A stretch of DNA of 64,000 bases from Fagopyrum homotropicum (taxonomy: Eukaryota; Streptophyta; Magnoliopsida; Caryophyllales; Polygonaceae): NCBI GenBank assembly GCA_033239125.1, contig BSWB01000004.1, forward strand, positions 81,248,501-81,312,500. Direction: 5' to 3'. Both the position numbers and the translations under genes were made by a program. The notes under the pieces were generated by a model. That model was not told the origin of the DNA and ran no database searches. It saw only the letters and a list, made by a program, of their open reading frames with translations. This document shows positions 22,578 to 34,504 of the stretch, piece after piece. Position 1 is the first letter of the stretch. The number at the start of each line of letters is the position of its first letter.

Positions 22578-24208
22578 TGATAGCATGTATTATATTCTAT
22601 ATTTTGGGATTGGTTTGGACGTTTATCTTCATAAATCTGCATGTATGGATACATCATCTTTGATTATTATGTTGTTTTTTTACCTTTGCAAGAATCGAGG
22701 TCTGTACTTAGTTTCGTTGTGATTGTAGGGAAAATAGCACGTTTTGGAACAATATGGAACTAAGAAAGCTAAGGAGTCATTGGAGCTACATTATGGAGCA
22801 TTGAGGAGCTACAAGAAAGGCTTAGGAACCATGGAAGTTGGATTGAAGGTTGATTTTTTACCAAATTAGAGAAATTTACACATAGCTGAGACACACCTCG
22901 GATGGCTACAGTATCACCTCGACCGAGGTGATCTTTGTGATGGGCTGGACCGAGGCGAGTGGCCCACAACCCACGAGATCTTTTATTCTTGGTTGAAGAT
23001 CTTATATTTTTGGCAAGTGATTCCCCTATATATTGGGATGGATTTTGTGGATGGAAGCATGTCTTAGAGCTGGAAGTTGAAGGAAGTTGGAAGATTGGAA
23101 GATATTCCAAGGAAGGAAGGAAGGAAGGAAGATAAAGTTGAAGGCTTTGAAGGAAGTTGTAAGGTGTTTTAAGATTGATTGATTGATTGTCTTTCTTGTT
23201 GTCATTGAGGAACGCAATTTGCTTGCTTGATTGTTTGATTGAGTTATTGAGACCTTTGTGTTAAGGTTTTCTTGTTTAAATATTTATTCCCTTTTCATAT
23301 ATTTGATTATTGTTATCATGATGATTGTTGGCTAAGTTCTTTGTGATATTCTAGAGTTATTGGCTAAAAGTTGTGGGCAAGACTATGAAAGAATGAACCT
23401 TTACCCCGGTGTACCCCAAAAGCTTGAGCCTTTACCTTAACTGACGAACACCTCGGTCAGTCGTAGAACATCTCGACCGAGATGGGACACTAACTGAGCG
23501 AGGCGAGACTTTTCCTTATCCTTATCTGAGTTGAGGTTCCAGTTTGCCAAATCCTATCCTTGTTATTCCTTTCCTGGTTCAACGCAAGCATAGGATGAGA
23601 CTTACCTGGTGATTCCTTTGTTTGTATACCCAAGATCATGAATGTTAGGCAATAAAGGTTTATCCTTTATTAGGGTTTGAGTGTGCCTTCATCCCATCTT
23701 TGAGAGTTATCCAAAGACTTACCCGGTAAAGTTTGAATCTATCCCCTTGGGTGGTGTGTTGGTTTGAGATTATAATTCCTTTCCCTAGTACCTTGAGACT
23801 TACCCGGTGAGAGTATCTTTGTTTTGGGATAGTAAGTAGTGAGACTTACCCGGTGATCTATTCCCACCTTAGAAACACCTTCCCTTTACAAACCTCAGCT
23901 TTTTCAAAGTCATCCTTTAAGATCTTGAGTCGGAACGACAACTAGATGGTTTAATCTCTAGAACATGCATTTTCTTTATTTGATTATTACATCATCTTTG
24001 ATACCTTTGCTCTATTTCTTGTGTTCGATTGACAACCTAAATTACCGATCTTTGTTTCACCATAATCCATTGTGTTTGACCCTGGAGCATTTGATGTTAT
24101 TGCAATTCATCCGTACACTACAGGTTCACATATTGTTTCAAGCTTCTATTTTAGGTTATAAATTTCAAGCTATATCGTTCACCATACACACACGCCTGAG
24201 TGCGAACA
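22578..24208 (+). repeat. Element C 5' LTR
   Basis: It runs TGATAGCATG to GCGAACA, 1631 bp. Contents are a palindrome at 22913-22932, a TATA-like box near 23027, GGAA microsatellite near 23106-23131, a palindrome cluster at 23445-23510, and four GACTTACCCGGTRA copies at 23597, 23715, 23794 and 23841. Confidence 0.9.
22913..22932. repeat. 20-bp palindrome in C 5' LTR
   Basis: ATCACCTCGACCGAGGTGAT has 9-bp perfect arms and an AC centre. The 3' LTR copy near 32358-32377 is degraded in one arm. A half-site GGACCGAGGCGAG follows about 25 bp later. Confidence 0.85.
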
Positions 24209-24214
24209 AGTTTT

Positions 24215-24232
24215 TGGCACCGTTGTCGGGGA
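24215..24232 (+). promoter_or_regulatory. tRNA-Asp primer binding site of C, two mismatches
   Basis: TGGCACCGTTGTCGGGGA lies 6 bp after the 5' LTR. The perfect tRNA-Asp complement would be TGGCGCCGTTGCCGGGGA, as in F and G. Confidence 0.85.
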
Positions 24233-24581
24233 TTTGGTCAAGACCAAGTTCGGTTTCGGTTGTCTTTTGGGGTTGCTGCCCTTGTTTGTATTGATTGCTT
24301 TACTTGAGTGATTTTACATGATCTTTCGTTAGGTTTATGCGAAGAACTTGTGCTGGAAAGGAAATTGTTCTTTACGATCCCGGACAAGAGAAGACATACA
24401 AAAGAAGATTGAAAGAAGCTAAGATGGCCAATCAAGATAATCGAGATCTTGAAGCCGAATTGAAAGAGGCATTGGAACAACTTCGCCTCAGTAAAGAAGA
24501 ACTGCAGAGAGAAAGAGAAGAAACTCGTGCAAGAACTGAATAGATTCAAACTAATATGGACGCTCTTTGAGCTTAGATACA

Positions 24582-24690
24582 ACCTCGACCGGTCCTCGTT
24601 GCTCGACCGAGGCGGGATCCAGCCCTAGTTGCACTGGCCGAGATACACCCACCACCTCGGATGCGGGCCATGGTAGACCGAGGTGATCTT
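24582..24690. repeat. Palindrome cluster in Gag N-terminal linker of C
   Basis: Copies and half-sites CCTCGACCGG, GCTCGACCGAGGC, GGCCGAGATAC, CACCTCGGATG and GACCGAGGTGATC lie between the coiled N-terminus and the folded part of Gag. B (14417-14465) and G (63965 onward) have motif copies at the same place. Confidence 0.7.
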
Positions 24691-26910
24691 TTTGCTGGAG
24701 CTCCGCAAACCCTAGGACAAAGGTTGGACCCGAACCACCAAGTGCGGCGTCCAGGAGTTAATCTAGGAGATCTAGTTGAGCACGAGTATAAACTTCGACC
24801 TCAAGTTCTAACTATAATTCGACAATGTCAATTCCGAGGCATGGAAAGAGAATCTCCACATCAACACATTCAAAACTATGAGATCCTTATGGAGACTTTG
24901 AGACCATCAAGAGTGGAGAACAACAACTATAAGCTAACACCGTTCTACTTCTCTTTGAAAGACAAGGCGCTAACTTGGTATCAATCCCTTCCAGCTGGAA
25001 GAGTTAAAAAATGGGAAGAGATGACTACGGAGTTTCGTACTATGTTCTTTCCCCCATCAAAAACCGCTGAATCGAGGGGTAAGATCAATGTTTTTGTTAT
25101 GAAGGATAAAGAAAGTTTGTTCCAGTCATTGGAGAGGTTCAAGGACCTTTTATTGGATTGCCCTCACCATGGGATTCCAAAGATCATGTTGCTAGAAATT
25201 TACTTCAAGGGGTTGGTTGAGGAAACTCAATTCAAACTCCAATCACTTTCCGCTGGAGCTTTTATGGATACACCGGTTAATGAAGCTTGGGATGTCATCG
25301 AGAAGCAAGCTTTACACATGGAGAAGTACTCCCATCGAAGAGTTGAAGATGGAGCAAGGCGAGTTATCTTTCGAAACACAAATTCAAATGCTGCTCAACT
25401 TACCACGCTCAACAATGAAGTCAAGGCATTGAAGGAGCTTTTGTTAGCTCAAACTAAGGAGAAGCAAAATGCTAGATATGTAGGGAGAGGAAACTATCAA
25501 GGACCACGGAACAACAACAACAACAGAAATTTCAACAACAATTGGAGATCAAATCAACAAAATCCCGGTAACCCTTATTCTCATGCTGAAAATGCTCTTA
25601 ACCCCCTTCTTCTTTTTCTACTCCATTGAGGAGCCAAGAACCGTCATCAAGTTCGTCCCAGCCGTCCAAGGAGAAGCCGGACGTTGTGCTGGACGCTATA
25701 CTGATCAAGCTCAACGCTATGGATACTTCTATGAACTCGTTTTCAAAGGCACAAAAAGCCTTAGAACAACAAGTTTTCAACAATGCTAATGAAGCACCAA
25801 GAGATCCTGGTAAACTTCCAGGAAGGATAGAGAATAACCCAAAAGGGCAAGTCGTGGCAATCACAACACGTAGTGGATTGAAGACTGCAGATCTAGTACC
25901 TCGGTTGGACCACGATCAGACGAGAAACACCTTGGTCGAGGTGCCAACCGTGATGGAGCCCCATAAAGCGAAAGAAAAAGTTGAAGTTTATGTTCAACCA
26001 CCTGCTTATAAACCACCGCTCCCGTTCCTTTAGTCTAGGGCGCGGCCACATCAAGACAAGCACTTTGGTAAGTTTATTGACCTTATGAATAAGCTACATA
26101 TTAACATCCCTTTCATTGATGTTATCCTAGGAATTCCCGCCTGTGTGAAGTTTTTGAAAGAGATATTGTCAAGGAAGAGAAAGCTAGAACACTTTGGAGA
26201 AGTACGGATGACCTCTAAATCTTTGGAGCTCATTCAAATCATGAAGGAGAAAATTCCACCTAAGTTGAGAGATCCCCGTTTGTTTTGCATTGCCATCAAA
26301 GTTGGGGATGTGATGTATGATGCGCTTTGTGATCTAGGAGCTAGTGTGAGCATCATTCCTCTAGCGCTTTGTGAAAAGATTAGCCTTGGGATTCCCAAGC
26401 CCGTGAAGATGACGTAATACATGGCGGATCGCTCCATTACCCGTCCCGTTGGTATCTTGGAGGACGTTCCCGTCAAGCTAGGTAATTTCTACATACCTAT
26501 AGACTTTGTTGTGCTGGACATTCCCACAGATTATCCCATTTCTATCATTCTCGGAAGATCATTTCTAGCAACATCGGGTTGCAACATTGATTCTTAGAAT
26601 GCCAAGTTCAAGTTCAACATTGGTGGGGATCATGTGGAGTTTGCACTATTGGCTACAATGAAGGGAGAGCCTTTGTTATATGATATCTTCAACATCTATG
26701 ATGAAGAAGATTCTCGAGAATTGGTGAGCTCTATCCTTATTATAGATCCTCTTGAGAAAGTTTTGAGTTTTAGTATGATGGAGAAAGGTGTAGATGTTTT
26801 GTGTGATGCAGATGTGCGGAGCTTGGAAGCATTGGAAGCAGATCCAGGAGCTAGATTCGACAAACTGTTACAGGAGAATAAAACCACATTAGGATTCGGT
26901 CCCAGTTCCA

Positions 26911-26985
26911 GTACCTCGACCGAGACAATTTCCGGAGCATGCGAGGTGATCTTATCTGAAGAATACCTCGTTCCACCATCGAGAC
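26911..26985. repeat. Palindrome cluster in protease-RT linker of C
   Basis: TACCTCGACCGAGAC and half-sites GCGAGGTGATC and ATACCTCG encode the TSTET segment and following residues. The position equals the linker cluster of B; the reverse transcriptase deletion begins a few bases downstream. Confidence 0.7.
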
Positions 26986-28373
26986 AGCAAGCAAGATGAA
27001 GTCAACAGAGAAGGACAATTTTTCCATTGATGATTCATTCTCTGATGATTATTCACAGTTGGTGGAGCATTGGCTTCCCCAAGTTTCTGATGGTAGAGAG
27101 CCTTGGTATGCTGATATTGTCAACTATCTTGTTTGTCAAGAAGTACCTCCCGGATTGACATATGCTCAAAGGAAAAAGTTCTTCAAGGATGTACGTCAGT
27201 ACTATTGGAATGAACCTCTACTCTTTAAGAGAGGTCCGGATGGGATGCTTCGATAATGCATTCCAGCGGATGAAGCTTCTAGTGTCATACGGCATTGCCA
27301 CTCACTTCCTTATGGAGGACATGTTAGGGCTCACAAAACATGCGCTAAGGTATTAGGTTTCGCTTTCTTTTGGCCTTCATTATTTAACGATGTGCAAGCC
27401 TTTTTTGTCTCTTGTGATGCATGCCAAAGAACAGGGAACTTGTATAGAAGGAACGAGATGCCGCTTAACAATATTCAGGAAATTGAGATCTTTGATGTAT
27501 GGGGAGTTGACTTCATGGGACCCTTCCCATCATCCGCGGGGAACATCTACATCTTGCTAGTTGTTGATTACATTTTTAGATGGGTGGAAGCCATTGCTTC
27601 TCCCACTAATGATGCCATGGTGGTTTTGAAGTTCTTCAATAGAACTATCTTTTCACGTTTTGGGACACCGCATATCATCATCAGCGATGGAGGGACACAT
27701 TTCATCAATTGGAAGTTCAAGGCACTTCTATCGAAGTATGGGGTGACCCACAAGGTAGCAACCCCTTATCACCCTCAAACTAGTTGGCAAGTGGAGATCT
27801 CTAATAGAGAAATCAAGGCAATTTTGGAGAAGACCGTTTCAAGGACAAGCAAGGATTGATCAATGAAGTTGGACGATGCTCTTTGGGCTTATAGGACCGC
27901 ATTCAAGACTCCCGTAGGCACTACCCCAACAATTTTTATATGGGAAGTCTTGTCATCTACCCGTTGAGTTTGAGCACAAGGCATATTGGTCAATCAAGTT
28001 GTTGAATTTCGACATCAAGGAAGCTGGAGAGAAGAGACTTTTAGTCATTAATGAGGAGGAGGGTTGCGCTTAAACGCTTACGAGAATGCCAAAATCTACA
28101 AAGAAAGATCGAAGAAATGGCATGACAAGCATATCGTTCCTAAGGAGCTCAAAGAAAGAGATCTTGTTCTACTCTTCAATTTCCGCCTCCGCCTCTTTCC
28201 AGGTAAGTTAAAATCTAGATGGACAGGACCTTACATTGTAAAAACCATGTTCCCCCATGGTGCAGTTGAAGTATAGGGTGAAGCTAGCGGAAGCTTTAAG
28301 GTCAATGCTCATAGGTTGAAGAAGTATCAACTGGAAGTTCCGGTCGAGGAGATTGCACCCTTACACCTTGTTT

Positions 28374-29141
28374 GAGAATGACGTACGGTCCAGCTAGTGA
28401 CCTGAAACCTAGCGCTTCTTGGGAGGCAACCCCGAGTATTGCTTTCTTTTTCCCTTTTTCTAGTTAAGTTTCGATAGTTTGCTTTGTGTTTTCGCGTCCT
28501 CCTAGACAGGAATCAAGTACTCTCTAAGAACAAAATTACGACTCAGGACCTACATGGAAGGACAGACGTTTGAGAAATTGAGAAGATGGAGTTCGTGTGA
28601 GATACATCTCGGTTTTTGTCACATCACCTTGGCCGAAGTGTTCTTCATCCCCCGAGGTGCCTAGGTCTGACATCCACATCGCTCTAACACCTCGGTCCGC
28701 CAAGGAACATCTCGACCGAGGTATAAAAGGGGTTTGACGTTTCTCTCTCTTCCCACTTTCCCTCTCTCTGCTCACCTAAACCGCGGCGCATCGTCCTACT
28801 CAGAAGAAGTAAGAGATTCAGTTCCCAAGCATCAGGAGAAGTAAGAGATTCAGTTCCCAAGCAACAAACAGCACAAATATTGCTTCAAATCTGCAAGATT
28901 CAAGGGTATTTTGTCAAGAACCCTAACTTTTTCTTATTCATTCGATTCTCCATAGATCTAGCTTTGTTTCCATAGGTTGCTGTTGAAAAGGATATAAGTA
29001 CCCCATATGATGCAATTGGTAGTGTTTTTGGGAGGAATACGTTGCAGTTTTTAGATCTCACCTCGCGCAACACTTTGGCTCGGTTGACTCGTCTACGTCT
29101 CGACCGAGGTGTTCTTGACCCGACCGAGGTGACCTCAAGCC
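28374..29141 (+). other. Post-pol region of C with hairpin, palindromes and TATA box
   Basis: The conserved post-pol block (28386-28433) has AGCGCTT and TTGGG-AGGCAA-CCCC, with the stem partly broken. A palindrome cluster lies at 28606-28725, ends in CGACCGAGG and abuts a TATA box at 28722. Pyrimidine-rich sequence follows. A short direct repeat (AAGTAAGAGATTCAG) lies near 28806-28860. No conserved ORF is seen. Confidence 0.65.
28722..28729 (+). promoter_or_regulatory. Candidate internal promoter for third ORF of C
   Basis: TATAAAAG directly follows a CTCGACCGAGG palindrome and precedes a TCTCTCTC-type initiator region at 28740-28780. The third ORF starts 420 bp downstream at 29142. B has the same box and spacing. 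Confidence 0.55.
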
Positions 29142-30541
29142 ATGAGCAGCTCCAAGAGATCTGATCGTCAGTTGTCCTTGAGATATAGGCCTAGTAGTTC
29201 ACACCACTCCTCCCCTTCTTCCGCATCTCAGTCTACCATGATGGTGATTCACGGGAGACATCTGCGGGACTTCGATCAGATTTGTTGGCGCCCCATCATT
29301 GCCCCACGGTTCATACATATTGATGACTTCGAGTGCCTTCACGTACTAGAGGACTTGAAGAAGATGATTTCGATGGTTGGCCTCGAGGACTTCGTGGCCA
29401 TTAGAGCACCGGCTTATCCGGAGCCGACCTTTGAGTTTCTGAGTTCATTTACCTACGTGCCGGAGCGTAGAGGGATGAAGTATAGGTTGCCGAACAAGAA
29501 CTACGTAGTTCCTCTTGATCAGTTTGGGGAGATCTTTGGATTCCCGACCCCCACAGTGACAAATTTTCCTTCTAGAGCACAGACCTAGAGTTTTTGGAGA
29601 GTGATTGCTCATGCGACTGATCATCGTGACATATGGCAACCCGGAGATTCCCAAGAGCGTATTATCTTTCACCTTGCTTTCCGTTTAGCTAACATGATCT
29701 TTAGTGAGATGAATTTGGCGCGTACTGAGATGTCCCACAAGGTCAAACAAGGTGAGCTCTTGAGTTTGTTTTGCATGGTTACAGGGGGAGTACCGGATTT
29801 TGCTTCCATATTGGCAGAGGATCTTTACCGAATCAAGGGGAAGACGAAGGGCGGTATTTGCTGGGGTGGGCTGGTGACCCACATTGTTATTTCCATGGGT
29901 TTAGACTTATTGCTTGTACATTGGTTGCGTTTTCGTAGTCGTTGGGTCCGCAGGAGATGATCACGCGACACATACTCGTTCCCCGTGGTCTTGGCACAAC
30001 TTACGTTGTCATGCCATTTGAAACGAAGTTTCCCTAGTGGATCCTTTGGTCTTCACAGTTTTTTGTATATGATCGTGAGTACTGGGTGGCTCCGTGGTTC
30101 CCATACATGCAAGAGGGTGCTCCTAGAGAGGCAGCTGATGTAAGAGATGATGATGATGACTATGGAGGAGATGCTTCCATGGATACCGGTATTGGCACTG
30201 GCGGACCTAGTATTCCCACCGTTGACCTTGATGACGAGGCCACGGACGATGAGAGAGAGGCACTTGCACCTCTTGCTAACATGCCACCACCACCTCAATA
30301 GCGAGGTCGCCGCCGTAGAGATCTTGAGGCGCACCAGAGGATTCATGATCTTACACGACAGATGGAAGATTCTTACTCCGCCCTGAGACTAGATGTCACC
30401 CGATGTTTCGATGCTCAGACCGGGTCTATTGAGGGATGGACACATCGGATGGAGGAGAGCCAGCACTTCACGAGAAAGATGATGGAGGTGCGGTTTCAGC
30501 ATGTTATGGGCTATCCATTCGACCCATCCCAGTTCCCCTAA
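29142..30541 (+). pseudogene. Element C third ORF (ATHILA ORF-1/env-position protein)
   Basis: From ATG 29142 (MSSSKRSDRQL) the protein has a Ser-rich start, IAPRF, a DLKKMISMVGL helix, PTFEFLSSF and LDQFGEIFGFP, which I associate with the ATHILA ORF-1 family. A stop at 29586 interrupts an otherwise continuous frame to 29960; after a frameshift the acidic segment, TVDLDDEAT and a helical C-terminus continue, with a stop at 30299 and the natural end at 30539-30541. No signal peptide or transmembrane helix is evident, so the protein is not obviously an envelope. B has the same protein, also broken. Confidence 0.7.
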
Positions 30542-32005
30542 ATTCCCCCACCACAACCGCCAGCTAACGAGGATTGAGCTTCATAGATTTATTTTCCATT
30601 TATTATGTAGTTCAGCTATGTCCGGTGAGTACCTTCTTTCTTATTACTTATATATGACCCATTCAAACAATGTGTCCCAAGTATGGGGTATTTGTATTAT
30701 TTGACTTACTAGTTATGGTTTGTATGACTCTCATGGATATTATCGTTTATTTGACTCTATGTGCTTATCTGTCATTACATGCATATATACAGGTTTTTGA
30801 TTGAGAAAACGTCAAAAACCAGTTTGAAAAAAAAAATAATTGGCTCGACCGAGACGTTCTTGGCCAAACGAGGTCGTGAAAACCGAGGCACATCTCGGTT
30901 GAATACCTCGGACACCATCAGAACATCTCGACCGAGATGGCTTTTTAATTGAATGATATTTCGAAACATTTTTCACTTCTATTCTGGATATGACCTCGAT
31001 GAAGATATTTGTCTGCAGATTGATTTTGAAATCTTTATATGCTGAAAAGGTTTTATGATATGTTTATATTGCTAAATGCGTTGTTTGGAATTCTAGCATG
31101 TTTAATACTTTGTTTTTATCAAAAATATGTTTGATTTGAAGTTTGACACCATATTAAGTGTTCTCTCATATTCTTCTTTGGATGATTAAGGCACTTCATT
31201 CTCTTCTTCTTCTTCTTCTTGATCATGCTTTAGCCCATCATATACATATTTGCCTCCCTTTACCTATCCGAGAATTTGGATACAGTTGATGAAAAGCGTG
31301 TCAAGTGAAGTTGAGATCTTGGCTGAAAGTGTTAGAAAGAAACAAATTAGGTTTGGGGATGTTGATCTTGATGATGAATAACTCGACACCATTCACATAG
31401 CCGGGTGTTTGTGTCTTTCCAAAGTCGGATTGATCGATAGTCCTAACGGGTCATGGTATGTGCATCAAGGGTTTGAGGAATCTCAAGAAATCTATGATTG
31501 CTTATCTCCTAGGCTTCGGTTATATTGCACCTCTTTCCATGTTCCCAAAAAGTAAAGTAAAGTGAAAATAAGCAAAATTTATTGGTGCAAGATGTTGTGA
31601 TTCAAAGAAAGTGAAAGTAAGATCCTATTCCCGGATTCTAGCATCACATTACCCTATATACATCCCACCTTGACACGTTTCTTGACCTCTTTTGGAAGCC
31701 CTTGAGACCTCGAGTATGTTGATTGACTTGGTGGTTTAAACTAGATATACATGATTGATTTCGATAAATATGATTTATTATGCATTCTATGATTTTATGC
31801 AAAGATGAACAACTTTCTTATGTTTATAAAATGTTTTGATCATGTCTTGATTTTATTTGTCATGAAGCATTCTCTTAGGGTGATCTATGAATGGAGCGCA
31901 CCACCAAAAATATTTTTAAATGTTTTCATTGATCTTTTTGATGACTTATAATCCATTCTATCTTGTATCTAAGATTTGGATCATGCTTGGAGACAAGCAA
32001 GGAAA
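30542..32005 (+). other. Long 3' untranslated region of element C
   Basis: About 1.46 kb has no conserved frame. It includes the second polypurine copy (30679-30693), a dense palindrome cluster (30841-30945) with CATCTCGACCGAGATG, and long stretches shared with B and I in reverse orientation. A CTT-rich run lies near 31203-31221. Confidence 0.65.
30679..30693 (+). promoter_or_regulatory. Second, internal polypurine-tract copy in C
   Basis: AAGTATGGGGTATTT is identical to the tract at 32006-32020, about 1.3 kb upstream and about 140 bp after the third ORF. The upstream bases CAATGTGTCCC are shared with B and I. Confidence 0.6.
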
Positions 32006-32020
32006 AAGTATGGGGTATTT
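32006..32020 (+). promoter_or_regulatory. Polypurine tract of element C
   Basis: AAGTATGGGGTATTT abuts the 3' LTR start TGATAACATG at 32021, as expected for the plus-strand primer. Confidence 0.88.
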
Positions 32021-33649
32021 TGATAACATGTATTATAGTCTATATTTTTGGATTGGTTTGGATGTTTTATCTTCATAAATCTACATGTTCGGATGTATAT
32101 TCTTTGATCATTATGTTCTTTTGTTTACATTTGCAAGAATCGAGGTCTACACCTAGTTTGTTGTGATTGTAAGGAAAATAGCACGTTTTGGAGCAATATG
32201 GAGCTAAGGAAGGTAAGGAGTCATGGGAGCTACATTATGGAGCAATGAGGAGTTACAAGAAAGGCTTAGCAACCATGGAAGTTGGATGGAAGATTGTTTT
32301 TAGACCAGATTAGAGAGATGTACACGTAGCTGAGACACACCTCGGATGGCTACAATACCACCTCTACCGAGGTGATCTTTGTGATGGGCTGGACCGAGGC
32401 GAGCGGCCCACAGGCCACGAGATCTTTTATTCTTGGCTGAAGATCTTTTATTTTTGCCAAGTGATTCTCCTATATATTGAGATGGATTTTCTGGATGGAA
32501 GCATGTCTTAGAGCTGGAAGTTGAAGGCAGTTGGAAGATTGGAAGATATTCCAAGGAAGGAAGGAAGGAAGATAAAGTTGAAGGCTTTGAAGGAAGTTGT
32601 AAGGTTTTCTTAGGTTGATTGATTGATTGTCTTTCTAGTTGTGATTGAGGAACGCAATTTGTTTCCTTAATTGATTGTTTGATTGAGTTATTGAGACCTT
32701 TGTGTTAAGGTTTTCTTATTTGAATATTGATTCCCTTTTCATATATTTGATTATTTTTATCATGATGATATTTGGCTAAGTACTTTGTGCGATTGTAGGG
32801 TGATTGGCTGAAAGTTGTGGGAAAGAAGATGAAAGAATGAGCCTTTACCCCAATGTACCCTAAAAACTTGAGCCTTTACCTTAACCGACGAACACCTCGG
32901 TCAGTCGTAGAACATCTCGACCGAGATGGGACAGTAACTGAGCGAGGCGAGACCTTTCCTGATCCTTATCTGAGTTAACATTCCAGTTTGCCAAATCCTA
33001 TCCTTGTTATACCTTTCCTGGTTCAACGCAAGCCTACGGTGATACTTACCCGGTGATTCCTTTTTTTGTTTACCCAAGATCATGAGTGATAGGTAATAAA
33101 GGTTTATCCTTTATTGGGGTTTGAGTGTGCCTTCATCCTACCTTTGTGAGTTAGCCTGAGACTTACAAAGTAAAGGTTGATTAAATCCCTTTGGATGGTA
33201 TGTTGGTTTGAGATTATAGTTCTTTTCTTTAGTACCCTGAGACTTACCCGGTGAGAGGATATTTGGTTTGGGATACTTAGTAGTGAGACTTACCCGGTGA
33301 TCAATTCCCACCTTAGAAACACCTTTCCTTTGCAAACCTCAGCTTTGTCCACGTTATCCTTTGAGATCTTGAGTCGGAACCACAACAGGTTGCTTTAATC
33401 TCTAGAATATGCATTTTCTGATCTGATTATTACATCATCTTTAATACCTTTGCTTATTGCTTGTTTTTTATAGACAACCTGAATTACCGATCTTTGTTTC
33501 ACCATAGTCCATGTGTTCAACCCTAGAGTATTTGTTGTTATTACAATTGATCCGTACACTGCGGTTTCGCATATTGTTTCATGCTTATATTTTAGGTTAT
33601 AAACTTAAAGATATATTGTTCACCATACACACACGTCTGAGAGCGAACA
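32021..33649 (+). repeat. Element C 3' LTR
   Basis: It has 1629 bp, from TGATAACATG to GCGAACA, against 1631 bp in the 5' copy. Many scattered substitutions separate the two copies, so C is older than F. A palindrome cluster recurs near 32886-32945, and the GACTTACCCGGT repeats recur. Confidence 0.9.
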
Positions 33650-34488
33650 GAGATCTGCCTACGAAGTGCCTAACAGTTCTTTAATGCCCCCACCACCACC
33701 GCAAACCCCTGTACACATGTGAAACCATCCTCCGGTCTCAAGTGATAATCACCCTAATAAATTCTTTACTTCTAACCACAATCCACGTTTTGGTGAAGAA
33801 TTTCAGGACTTAGGTGATGAAGAAGATGAAGGCATGTGGAGAGAATATTCCCGACGTCATTATAACCAACGGAGAGGACGTGACCATGACCATTATAGGC
33901 CTCCTTAGGATAATGGCGGACTAGGGAGAGTATAGGTCAAGATTCCAAGTATTGAAGGCAAATGCGACCCAGACATACATGGAATGGGGTGACTAAGATT
34001 GAAAAATTTTTGTCTTGCCATAAGTTTAGTTAATAATGGAAGATCCAACTTGTTGTGCTCCATTCCAAGGCTATGCTTTAGTATGGTAGGATCATCTCGT
34101 TCAGGAACGAAGAAGAACGGGAGAACCGGACATTAACACTTGGGAAGACATGAAACTCTAGATGAAAGCTAGATTTTTGCCTCCACACTGTTGTAAGGAA
34201 GTGAAGCAGCGCTTAGAGAACCTAATACAAGGCTCAATGATTGTGGAAGAAGTCTACACCGCCATGCAAATGGCAATGGTGAAAGCTAATGTGCAAGAAG
34301 ACGAGTCTATTATGGCTCGATTTTTACGAATTTTGCATCCTTCATTAGCTAATGAGATTGATCTTTATCCCTATGCTTCTATAACTAACTTACTACATTT
34401 AGCTATCATGGCGGAGAAGAAGATCAAAGGACATAATCAAGGGAAAAATTCTTGGACGGCAGAGAAGAAATATCGGCCATCCTACAAG

Positions 34489-34504
34489 AATCTCGGCCGA
34501 GATT
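34489..34504. repeat. Perfect 16-bp palindrome in D gag
   Basis: AATCTCGGCCGAGATT is fully self-complementary and lies in frame in the gag linker. Related sites are AATCTCGGACGAGATT (35437-35452) and CTCGGCTGAGATTTGATC (22556-22573). Confidence 0.85.

Larger units (their letters stand above)
24337..28373 (+). pseudogene. Element C gag-pol: Gag, protease, integrase; RT and RNase H missing
   Basis: The start is ATG 24337 (MRRTCAGKE). Gag has stops at 24541 and shortly after, then stays open from 24661 to 25629 (SLKDKALTWYQ, FFPPSKTAE, Asn-rich tail). After a frameshift near 25626 protease follows, with CDLGASVSII, and stops near 26031, 26415 and 26595. The linker (26911-26985) is palindrome-derived. 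At 26990-27010 the frame jumps directly to the DDSF segment that in F separates RNase H from integrase. Integrase has CDACQRTGN, DFMGPF, SDGGTHF and QVEISNRE, so its three catalytic residues are readable, but stops at 27256 and 27857 and a frameshift near 27930 break it. The C-terminus ends at 28373. Confidence 0.88.
22578..33649 (+). mobile_element. Element C: Athila-type retrotransposon lacking RT and RNase H
   Basis: C is a complete insertion of 11,072 bp with 5' LTR 22578-24208, primer site 24215-24232, gag-pol pseudogene, third ORF, polypurine tract 32006-32020 and 3' LTR 32021-33649. A perfect GAGAT target duplication is present (22573-22577 and 33650-33654). The protease-linker region joins directly to the integrase region, so reverse transcriptase and RNase H are missing. 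It landed in a CTCGG-type palindrome segment of D. Confidence 0.92.
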
